Source: Bacillota bacterium
GTDB taxonomy: Bacteria > Bacillota > Clostridia > Acetivibrionales > DSM-1351
Reading direction: 5' to 3'
Assembly: GCA_023391425.1 (NCBI GenBank)
Contig: JAEWAX010000011.1
Location: forward strand, 1-18,955
DNA length: 18,955 nt
This document shows, piece by piece, positions 7,578-16,100 of the stretch (position 1 is the stretch's first letter; each line of letters opens with the position of its first letter). The notes beneath the pieces were generated by a model. The model was not told the origin of the DNA, did no database searches, and saw only the letters and a program-made list of their open reading frames with translations. The translations under genes were made by a program, and so were the position numbers.

Positions 7578-9144
7578 AAAAATCTGTTTATTTATGGCTG
7601 CAATTTTTATACTTTTTGTATTTCAGATAGATGTCTTCGCTGATGTTGGGCAGGATGTAGAAGCCAGAGATGTACTTCTTGTATATGATAACGATTCAGT
7701 AAGCTCAGCACATGAAAATGTGGCTGCTATTGCAGATATATTAACGTATATGGGATATAGTACTTGCTATAGCACGATAAATGAAAGTAAAGGGGTACTT
7801 TATAAATATACTCATATTGTTTATTACCATGAAAGCAAACATATAGAGAAGAGTTTTTTAGATGAGTTTGGCAAATTAAAAAATAAAATAATGGTGGTTG
7901 GTGGGGGCGATTCAACTGAACTACTAAAAATACTGAAGTTACCTTTTACATGTACTAGCTTAGAAAGTACTACTGCACAATTAACCTATAGTATTGATGG
8001 GGAAAAAGAGCTCTCTATGTTCGCTAAGTCACAATATTCCTCGTTATTGCAAGGAGCTTTTTCATATAGTAAAGGAACAATAATGATTGGTGACCAAAGT
8101 GCACCATTATGTGTAAGGTCAGATAGGTTTAGCAACATAGCAGTATTTGATAGTAAAAGTGATTTACTTAAAGCAATTCTTGCCCAACAGCTTGCTTTAT
8201 GGAAGTGGCCTTATGATAATGCACCTAATAGTTTTGCTCAGTACATTGTTTTTGATGATGTTTATCCATTTATAAATACTCAGAAAATGATGAATGTTAT
8301 TGACATGATGAAGAAAATTGGAGTGCCATATGCTATTACTGTAACGCCTATTTATCAAAATGGTGAGTACCCTGCAATGAAACATTTCTGCGAGGTGCTT
8401 CGATATGCACAGGCAAATGGTGCTGCCATATTTTTAAAAGCTCCAATAATAAATACTAATAAGCCAACATTGGAAGATATCAATAAGAGAATAAGTACTG
8501 CGTTTTCTACCTACTGTAGTTATGGAGTGTATCCAATTGCTTTAGAGGCACCAAATAACTGGATTCATGAGAAAATGGGACTCGACATTTTACGCAGGTT
8601 TCGTACTATTATACTTACACAGGATGAAAATGAAAATAGCTGGTCTAGTAAAGACCATTACAATACAATTTATTCGGATGGACACCAGATTATAGCCCCA
8701 GCACTCACTGTAGGTGAAATTAAGGATAATTTGGTAAGCGCTTATCCAACGGCTCTATTTTTAAGTATGGATACCGATATTGATGACCTAAAAGTACAGA
8801 TAAGCAAGTCACAAGAATCGAGTGTACCATTAAAAAGCTTATGGGCAAGTACTCATTCAGTGTATACCCAAGATAAAGTGCTTAGCTATAAGGATAGTAT
8901 TCTTACAATTAATGGAGAAGTTAAATCGCTTGAATTTACACCATTTAAATATGTAACAGACTATCAATACAACCGAGGAGTAATAGGGCGGATGGCTGAT
9001 AGTTTTAACCGAGAAAATAAAAAGCTTTTGTTCATAGTTTGTGGAATATCAATACTTTTCATAATATTTATTGGAATTGCACGTTATCAAAACAAAAAGA
9101 AGTTTTTATACAATGAGGATTTCGAAGGGGAGGACAGAAATTGA
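7567..9144 (+). CDS. Exported membrane-anchored DUF2334 protein, degenerate polysaccharide-deacetylase fold (YdaL-like)
   Basis: A 525-residue protein with a signal peptide (hydrophobic 6-21, likely cut after VFA, residue 25) and a C-terminal anchor (about 487-505) followed by a short charged tail, so the bulk lies outside the cell. Residues about 32-215 look like a flavodoxin/ThuA-like alpha/beta region ('DVLLVYDND', 'KIMVVGGGDS'). Residues about 224-400 match DUF2334, a relative of polysaccharide deacetylases: 'QYIVFDDVYPF' carries the Asp pair (230-231), and 'GVPYAITVTPIYQNG' is the next strand. Where active members have an HGYTH-type metal motif this one has 'AAIFLKAPI' (286-294), and the later 'APH' position reads APN (328-330). 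Metal ligands therefore appear lost, suggesting a structural or polymer-binding role. It overlaps the upstream gene by 11 nt and the downstream gene by 4 nt, so all three are translationally coupled. Confidence 0.8.
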   Translation: MMFKKICLFMAAIFILFVFQIDVFADVGQDVEARDVLLVYDNDSVSSAHENVAAIADILTYMGYSTCYSTINESKGVLYKYTHIVYYHESKHIEKSFLDEFGKLKNKIMVVGGGDSTELLKILKLPFTCTSLESTTAQLTYSIDGEKELSMFAKSQYSSLLQGAFSYSKGTIMIGDQSAPLCVRSDRFSNIAVFDSKSDLLKAILAQQLALWKWPYDNAPNSFAQYIVFDDVYPFINTQKMMNVIDMMKKIGVPYAITVTPIYQNGEYPAMKHFCEVLRYAQANGAAIFLKAPIINTNKPTLEDINKRISTAFSTYCSYGVYPIALEAPNNWIHEKMGLDILRRFRTIILTQDENENSWSSKDHYNTIYSDGHQIIAPALTVGEIKDNLVSAYPTALFLSMDTDIDDLKVQISKSQESSVPLKSLWASTHSVYTQDKVLSYKDSILTINGEVKSLEFTPFKYVTDYQYNRGVIGRMADSFNRENKKLLFIVCGISILFIIFIGIARYQNKKKFLYNEDFEGEDRN

Positions 9145-10418
9145 CTTTTATTGATGGATTATCACTATATGCAATTATTGCTATTTGGAGTTTGATGCTT
9201 ATAAATGTAGCTTTGTCAATTGGTGGCTTTATTTATTATATTAAAGTAAATAAAACCGATGGACATGTAAAATTAGAAGAATACCCAATGGTATCAATTT
9301 TAGTTCCTGCTCACAATGAGAGCATTGTTATTCGAAGAACTGTCCAAGCTCTGCTGGCTTTTGACTACCCTAAGGAGCTCTATGAAATTATTGTAATAAA
9401 TGATAATTCTACAGATGATTCGGCTAGTGTTTTAAAGGAAATACAAGTGAAAAATCCTGATAGAAAGTTAATTGTTATTAATACAGATAAAGTTTCAGGT
9501 GGAAAAGGCAAATCAAATGCACTTAATATTGGGTTAACAGTTGCTAGCGGAACAGTACTTGCTATATATGATGCTGATAATACTCCTGAGCCCAATGCAT
9601 TGACTTTGCTAGTGGAGAATCTGATGTCGAATGACAAGTTCGGAGCGGTAATTGGAAAATTCCGTACACGTAACAGGAATGCTTCTCTTATTACGCGTTT
9701 TGTAAATATCGAGACTTTGGCCTACCAATGTATGAATCAGGCCGGACGCTGGTTTTTCTTTAAACTTTGTACAATACCTGGAACTAATTTTGTTGTACGA
9801 CGAAGCATTATAGAGGAAATTGGGGGCTGGGATACAAAAGCACTGTCGGAAGATACTGAGATTAGTTTCCGAATATATAGAATGGGTTATCAGATAAAAC
9901 TAATGCCATTAGCTGTAACTTGGGAGCAGGAACCTCAGCTTTTGAAAATATGGCTTAAGCAACGTACAAGATGGGCAAAGGGTAATCTATACGTACTTAA
10001 AGAAAATTTTAAATATGTATTTGACAGAACAGCTGGTGCTATGAGAATGGATGTGCTTTACTATGTTGCAGTATATATACTGATGATGTCTTCTCTGATT
10101 TGTTCAGATACTATTTTCATTATGTCATTGCTAGGTTTTGCACATGCTACTTTGGGCGGATTTTCCACGTTACTGTGGGTAATGGCTATATTGGTATTTG
10201 TACTGAATGTGTTAATAACGCTTGCAGTTGAAAGAAATGAATTTAACATGGAGTCTGCACTCTTAATTTTATTAATGTTATTTACATACTCAAAGCTTTG
10301 GGTTGTTGTGGTATTGAATGCGTTTGTACAGAGTCTTAATGATGCTATATTTAAACGTGAAGTAAAATGGTATAAAACTGAACGCTCTATTGAAACAAAT
10401 AAAGGAATCAGGGGGTAA
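9141..10418 (+). CDS. Processive family-2 glycosyltransferase, exopolysaccharide synthase without PilZ (YdaM/BcsA/IcaA-like)
   Basis: A 425-residue membrane glycosyltransferase with every signature of processive GT2 synthases: UDP-sugar site VINDNSTD (Asp88), metal motif DAD (144-146), acceptor motif SED (Glu237-Asp238, equal to 'TED') and QRTRW (274-278, equal to QxxRW). One N-terminal helix (about 8-33) precedes the catalytic domain and three to four follow it (about 304-332, 341-364, 371-398). It is far shorter than BcsA (usually over 700 residues) and ends without a PilZ domain; its size is that of IcaA/PgaC-type synthases. It should polymerise a nucleotide-activated sugar on the cytoplasmic face and push the chain out. 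The TTG start at 9141 overlaps the previous stop by 4 nt and has GGGGAGG at 9127-9133. With no PilZ, c-di-GMP control probably comes through the degenerate GGDEF protein. The sugar cannot be deduced. Confidence 0.92.
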   Translation: MTFIDGLSLYAIIAIWSLMLINVALSIGGFIYYIKVNKTDGHVKLEEYPMVSILVPAHNESIVIRRTVQALLAFDYPKELYEIIVINDNSTDDSASVLKEIQVKNPDRKLIVINTDKVSGGKGKSNALNIGLTVASGTVLAIYDADNTPEPNALTLLVENLMSNDKFGAVIGKFRTRNRNASLITRFVNIETLAYQCMNQAGRWFFFKLCTIPGTNFVVRRSIIEEIGGWDTKALSEDTEISFRIYRMGYQIKLMPLAVTWEQEPQLLKIWLKQRTRWAKGNLYVLKENFKYVFDRTAGAMRMDVLYYVAVYILMMSSLICSDTIFIMSLLGFAHATLGGFSTLLWVMAILVFVLNVLITLAVERNEFNMESALLILLMLFTYSKLWVVVVLNAFVQSLNDAIFKREVKWYKTERSIETNKGIRG

Positions 10419-10421
10419 CAA

Positions 10422-12809
10422 ATGATAAATAAAGAAAAAGGCAGTGCCCATAGAATACTTGTTATTTTACTTGTTATGCTTGTTATAGCAACTAGTGGAA
10501 CTCAGAGTGCATATATGGCTTCAAGCGGAAAGACTGTTAGTGGTACAGCTGGAATTATTACAGCTGGAACTAGTGCATCTGGAACTAGTGTATCTGCTAC
10601 TAATAAAGTTGAAACTAGAACGGCTGGAACTAGTACAGCTGGAGCTGGCACAACTTCAGCAGCTTCTGCTACATTAGATTCGAAAATCATTACTTCTGAG
10701 GATGCACTAATGTCTAGTGTGAAAAATATGCTCAATGATGCACAAAAGCCTGTGACACAAAAGCCCAATTTGCCTAAGGTTATGCATACATCAGATTTTA
10801 CATGGGGGTCATCTCAGACTTTGCATGGACTTTATTCTTCTACAGAACTATATTTTACGCTCCCAACATATTGGGACTCGCAGTATGCCATAGTTCAAAT
10901 TGAATACAGAGTAAGTCAGCTAATAAAAGATATACCTTGTTCACTGACTTTTTCAATAAATAAGCAGCCTTTTTATTCATGTCAACTTTCCTACGAGAAC
11001 GAAGAAACAAAAACCTTATATGTACTTATTCCAAAGGATTTGTTAAAAAATGACACAGAGAGCAGAACAAATCACCTGGAAATTTCCGGGTATGCACGTT
11101 TATATGATCAAAATCAAGAGGGCTGCGTTGATGACAATGGCGATGCAAACTGGATAACGATTGGCGAAGCATCCAGTGTGCAGGTAGGTTATAATCTTAA
11201 ACCATATAATAACCGAATTGATTACTATCCTTATCCCTTTATTTCTTCAGAAAACAAGACAGGTGTTAATACGGCAATAGAGGTTGCCAATTCCTCTGAG
11301 AATGAAGAAGTGGCAACAGCAATGTACATTATGTCAAACTTAAGTAAGCAAACGGTAAAAGATAATAAGATTACAATTGGAAATTCAGAGGATTTGAAAG
11401 CAGAAAATTATAAAAACAGAATTTTTATTGGACTTACAAAGGATACTCCATCTGAATTGCAAAAATATATAACTCAATATAAGAATCAGTTAAAGGGACA
11501 AACTTTAATCCTATCTGTTAATGATGATCAAAAACAACCTCTGTTAATAATTATTTCTGACGATGCAGATTGCCTAATGGAGGCTGCCCACTTGTTAGCA
11601 GATAGTGACCGTGTAAGTCAAGAGAAGGGAAGTGCAACCTTCGTAAAAAAGGGAACTGCTGATATCATGGCTAACGCTATGAAACTAAATGATATGAAAG
11701 TAAATAGGTATACTTTACAGGAAATGACTGGTGGGGGATTTGATTTTATCGGGCCTTTCCACCAGGTTAAGACACTGTTTCTGCCGATTTCAGAAGACTA
11801 TAAGCTATCCTCTGATGGAAAATTGTCAATAAAATTCAGATATAGTAAGAATCTTGATTTCAAACGTTCAATGCTTACAGTTTATTGGGGTGATATTCCT
11901 ATTGGAAGTAAAAAATTGACAATAGAAAATGCTGATAATGATGAATTGACCTTCTTTATGCCAGCTGATGTAGTTGGGACATATGCAAGTAATATAAAAT
12001 TTGCTTTTGATTTAGAGATTCCCGAGATCTTTTGTACAACAAGGCAGGATGAAATGCCCTGGGCATATATTACAAAGGATTCTTCTGTATACTTACCGGC
12101 AGCAAACAACGTCGAACTTAATTTTGATAATAAGCCAAATCCTTTTCAGAAGGATGGAAGACTAAATGATGTGATGTTAATTCTATCTGATAAACCAACC
12201 ACCAGTGAATTAACCTTACTAGGTAGGACTCTGGCTATATATGGCAAAAATTCTGATGCTTATGGGAAGCTAAAGGTCTGCAAAGCTAGTGAAATTCTAG
12301 AGGAAGATGTAAACTATAATATTATTACAGCTGGAACACCATCAACTAATGGATTTATTTCTAAGATTAATGATAAACTATATTTTAAGTTCAATCAGGA
12401 CAAAACAGGGTTCCTCACGAATGAAAAGTTAATTCTTTCACGAGAGTATGCAGAGTCTATTGGAACTCTTCAGTTAATCAAATCCCCATATGCAGAAAAC
12501 AGAGCATTATTAGTCTTAACTGGACCGAATGATGCAGCACTTCAAATGATAACTAAGCTTGTCAGCAATGAGAAAATGGTTTGGAATCTGAAAAAAGATT
12601 GTGTACTAATAGACAGTGAAAGTAAAACCAAGTCATATCAGTTTCAAAATGATACAATTAAAGAGAAGAAACCAACCTTAGCTCAAAGTTTTAGCGAAAA
12701 TAAGAATTCTTTGCTATTTGCTCTTGCAGGAACTTCTGTAATGCTTGTGTTGTTCTTGGCAATTGTTCTGATTATCATACGTATGAAACTAAATAAAAAG
12801 CCACGATAG
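10422..12809 (+). CDS. BcsB-like exported exopolysaccharide synthase subunit (YdaN-like)
   Basis: A 795-residue protein: signal peptide (about 11-30), a low-complexity Thr/Ser/Ala/Gly linker (33-82), a large extracellular part and a C-terminal helix (about 764-786) with a basic tail. The region about 125-260 shows BcsB features: the paired beta-sandwich segment 'CSLTFSINKQPFYSCQLS' (173-190), 'NHLEISGYARLY' (217-228) and 'CVDDNGDANWITIGEASSV' (235-253), equivalent to the BcsB 'C.D…W..I…S' motif. A second sandwich around 430-560 ('FHQVKTLFLPISEDYKLSSD') repeats the pattern. BcsB binds the emerging glycan and anchors the synthase through its last helix; here, without an outer membrane, it would guide the chain through the wall. 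The ATG is 3 nt after the GT2 stop with AGGGGG upstream, so the pair is co-translated. A hairpin follows the stop, making this the last gene of the cluster. Confidence 0.85.
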   Translation: MINKEKGSAHRILVILLVMLVIATSGTQSAYMASSGKTVSGTAGIITAGTSASGTSVSATNKVETRTAGTSTAGAGTTSAASATLDSKIITSEDALMSSVKNMLNDAQKPVTQKPNLPKVMHTSDFTWGSSQTLHGLYSSTELYFTLPTYWDSQYAIVQIEYRVSQLIKDIPCSLTFSINKQPFYSCQLSYENEETKTLYVLIPKDLLKNDTESRTNHLEISGYARLYDQNQEGCVDDNGDANWITIGEASSVQVGYNLKPYNNRIDYYPYPFISSENKTGVNTAIEVANSSENEEVATAMYIMSNLSKQTVKDNKITIGNSEDLKAENYKNRIFIGLTKDTPSELQKYITQYKNQLKGQTLILSVNDDQKQPLLIIISDDADCLMEAAHLLADSDRVSQEKGSATFVKKGTADIMANAMKLNDMKVNRYTLQEMTGGGFDFIGPFHQVKTLFLPISEDYKLSSDGKLSIKFRYSKNLDFKRSMLTVYWGDIPIGSKKLTIENADNDELTFFMPADVVGTYASNIKFAFDLEIPEIFCTTRQDEMPWAYITKDSSVYLPAANNVELNFDNKPNPFQKDGRLNDVMLILSDKPTTSELTLLGRTLAIYGKNSDAYGKLKVCKASEILEEDVNYNIITAGTPSTNGFISKINDKLYFKFNQDKTGFLTNEKLILSREYAESIGTLQLIKSPYAENRALLVLTGPNDAALQMITKLVSNEKMVWNLKKDCVLIDSESKTKSYQFQNDTIKEKKPTLAQSFSENKNSLLFALAGTSVMLVLFLAIVLIIIRMKLNKKPR
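10545..10649 (+). repeat. In-frame 15-bp tandem repeat coding a TAGTS-type pentapeptide linker
   Basis: Seven consecutive 15-bp units lie in frame inside the BcsB-like gene. The clearest are ACAGCTGGAACTAGT (10560-10574), GCATCTGGAACTAGT (10575-10589) and ACGGCTGGAACTAGT (10620-10634); others are diverged (for example GTATCTGCTACTAAT). They encode residues 42-76 as TAGII, TAGTS, ASGTS, VSATN, KVETR, TAGTS, TAGAG. The segment directly follows the signal peptide, so it is a flexible exported spacer that could vary in length by slippage in whole codons. Confidence 0.85.
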
Positions 12810-12826
12810 GTAAAAATTATTGGGCT

Positions 12827-12873
12827 ACTAAAAGGACTAAATCCTGTATTTACAGGAGATTAGTCCTTTTAGT
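12827..12873 (+). terminator. Strong hairpin ending the exopolysaccharide cluster
   Basis: ACTAAAAGGACTAA (12827-12840) pairs perfectly with TTAGTCCTTTTAGT (12860-12873), and TCCTGTA (12842-12848) pairs with TACAGGA (12851-12857) inside it, separated by a small bulge. The hairpin begins 17 nt after the stop of the BcsB-like gene. The T-rich part is mostly in the stem (CCTTTTAGTTT) and the tail is short, so it could also act as an mRNA 3'-end stabiliser, but a terminator is the simplest reading. Confidence 0.75.
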
Positions 12874-13154
12874 TTGCGTTAAATAATTAAACAAATAAAC
12901 ACATTTATATCTTAAAAAATGCAGAAGTTTGTCGACTATAATCGAAATATGTATTAATTTGAGAAAAATGAAAATAAAAGAATGTTTATACTAAAAAATA
13001 AGATAATTGTAAGAAAATAATTGAAACAAGTAAAAGTTTGCTATATAATGAAAAAATGACTATTATATATGCGAAATAAGTGATTATATTTATTTATTTG
13101 ATTATTTGCTAGTGTTTATCAAAATATATTTTACAAAGAAACAGGAGGGATATT
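12874..13154. other. AT-rich intergenic region and 5' leader before the surface-protein gene
   Basis: No coding frame with a ribosome binding site is seen here on either strand. The region holds the promoter at 13021-13049. Between the terminator and that promoter there is a lone TATAAT (12937-12942) without a fitting -35 box. From the expected transcription start (about 13056) an untranslated leader of about 100 nt runs to the ribosome binding site AGGAGGG (13143-13149). I found no riboswitch-like conserved core in the leader. Confidence 0.6.
13021..13049 (+). promoter_or_regulatory. Sigma-A-like promoter of the giant surface-protein gene
   Basis: TTGAAA (13021-13026), 17 nt, TATAAT (13044-13049): an almost consensus housekeeping promoter, placed 105 nt before the GTG start. 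Together with the hairpin at 12827-12873 it suggests that the surface protein has its own transcript and is not simply the last gene of the exopolysaccharide cluster. Confidence 0.75.
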
Positions 13155-16100
13155 GTGGTAAATAAGTACAAGCGGTTAATTATTTTTTCTATTGTTTTAG
13201 TTCTATTAGTTATTGTCCAACGTGGAAACATTTTTGCTGAGGTTTCAGCTATCGAAGGGGGTGCTACAAGAGATATAACAGCCCCTTTTATAACTTCGGC
13301 ATCAACAAATATTATTACATATGCAGACAATGATATATATCCTGTTGATAGAAGTGTTTTCAAATTTAGACCCACAAAAAGTGGTAATTTTAAAATACAG
13401 ACTATCGGAAATGATTACAATTATGCTATTATTTATGATCAATATGGTAATCAAGTAGTAGCTGTTTATGGACATGATGAGCCTGGGCGCAAAAATTTTT
13501 CTGTAACAGAGGAACTAAAAGAAGGTATAACATATTATCTACATATACATTCTCTCTATGATCAAGCTAATGATGGTATTATATCTCAACTTTCTATTAC
13601 AGATAGCGTGTCGGGTAACCAAGCTGAATTAAATACTACAGAAGCTATTACTGACGTACAGATAAAAATGCAACCACCAATAATTGGATTATCACCACAG
13701 TCTACAGCTCAAGTACAAGCTGCAACAGCAAACAAGGATTATGATGTTACTAATATAACATGGTTAAATATGCCTAGCGATAATAAGTTCATAAAAAGTC
13801 AACATATGGTAAACATTGAACTAACGGCAAAAAATGGTAAAGAATTTTATAAGCCTTCAAGGATATTACCAGGTAAATATTATATTAATGAATATGCGAA
13901 TAACACGATTGTCATTGGAAATAAGATATCATTCACAGCTGTATATGATGCTGATGGTATAGAAAACTTAAGAGTAAGTGATATAAAGGTAACAAACCAA
14001 CCTACGAAGAATGTGTACACAGAGGGTGAGACTTTAGACTTAACTGATATTGAAGCAACGTTAACTTACAACGATTTCTCAACAAAAGTTGTCAAACTTG
14101 GTGATTTTGGAAATGGAAATGAAAAGATAACAGCAAATCCTCCAGCAGGAACAACAATGTCAGTGCTAGAACACAACAATATGCCGATAACATTATCGGT
14201 AGAATCATCCCTCAAAAAGTATTCTGCAACTACTAGCAATCTGAAAGTAAATGCTGATCCATCAAAACCATCAGTGGGTATTTCAGCCGCAGAAATAAAT
14301 ATAACTGTACCAGAAGCAGGAGAAAAACCACAGATTGTTGAAGAGGTAGAAAAGGCAACAGCAAACAATGACTATACAGTAACAAAAGTAACCTGGAATG
14401 AAGCATTAACAGAAGGAACCTTTATAACAGATTGTGTATACACTGCAACAATAGAGCTAACTTCAAAAAATAATAAAATATTTCAAATGGGAACTTTCAT
14501 ACCGAAGGTAGTAGGTTCTGCATCAGTTAGTCCAACTACTACAACTGGAACAACGTGTGGAAATAAAGTAAAGTTCAAGGTGGTCTTTAAACCAGCATTT
14601 AAATTAACCAGCATAACTATAAAAAATCCACCCACAAAATCCCTGTCGTCGTACAAATCAGGTGACAAGCTTGACTTAAGTGGTTTAGCAGTAACACTTA
14701 ATTATAACAATGGTTATACAGAAGATGTAGATCTCGATAATTTTAGCACAAAAGGAATAACAACAAGCCTTGAGAATGGAATTACACTTTTCGCTAAAGA
14801 TAATGGTTATCCAATAACAATAGCTTATAAAGGAATTACTGTAAAAACTGCCAATATAGCGGTAAGTTTCGGAATTATTTCAGCTGCAACAGTTAACATT
14901 ATAGCACCAGTAGTAGGAGCAACACCACTGACGCCAGAACAAATTGAAGATGCAACAGATAATGATGATTTTTCTGTAAATAATGCAGTGTGGAATGAAA
15001 CGCTTACAATAGGAAAAAAATTCAGAGCAGGTCAATATTATACGGTAAAAGTACTACTATTTTCAAAAAATGAGAAAGCATTCTCAAATGGTCCCACCAT
15101 AATAGTACCAGGGGGAACTGTCACAGATATAGTAAAACTCGGTTACAATGTGGGTAATTCTGTAAGCTTCACAGTATCATTTAAGAGGACAGCTAAAGTA
15201 AGTAGCATTACTATAAAGAACCCGCCAACAAGTATGAAATATGCAGCTGGTGCAACTCTTAACTTAAGTGGTCTAGCAGCAACACTTACCTATAGCGATA
15301 ATACAACAAAAGATGTCGCTTTTGACGAATTCGAAGAATATGAGATACAATCAAATTATGCAAACGGAACAAAAATGTCAGTGGCAGAACACGATGGAAA
15401 GCCAATTACATTAACCTGTAATTATCTTAAAGCAAGTACCGCCGCCAATCTGACAGTAGACCCTGAAGACATAACATCTGCAACAATATCAATTGCGGCA
15501 CCAGTATTAGGAATAGCTCCAAAGGATAAGGTTGCAGTAGAAACAGCCACACATAATTCTGATTATGAAGTAACAGAAGTAACTTGGAATGGAGAATTAG
15601 CAGACGGAAAGTTCAAAGCTAATCAAGTATACACTGCAACAGTAGTATTAAAATCAAAAAATTGGAAAGAATTTCAAGCAAATGAATTTACACCAACAGT
15701 AGCAGGTTCTAAATCGGTAACTGCTACTAAACCAACGGAAACTGGAGTAGGCAATACAGTAACCTTTACAGTTACATTTAATGAAGTGGTATTAAACAGT
15801 ATAAAGATAAAGACACAACCAACAAAACTAATATACATAGCAGGTGATAGACTAGACTTAACTGATATGGTAGCAACATTAAGTTACAGCGATGGCTCAG
15901 TTGTAGATGTTAATTCTAATGATTTTGCAGAAAAAGGTATCAAAATAGACAATAATGTTGAATTGTCATTAGCAGATAATAAAAAATTAATAACAATATC
16001 CTGTGCTGGTATAACTGCAAGTACTACCGATAGTTTGACAGTAATTAATCAAGGTCCTATGAATGTTGCAGTAGTAAAAATCACAGCGCCAGTGTTAGGA

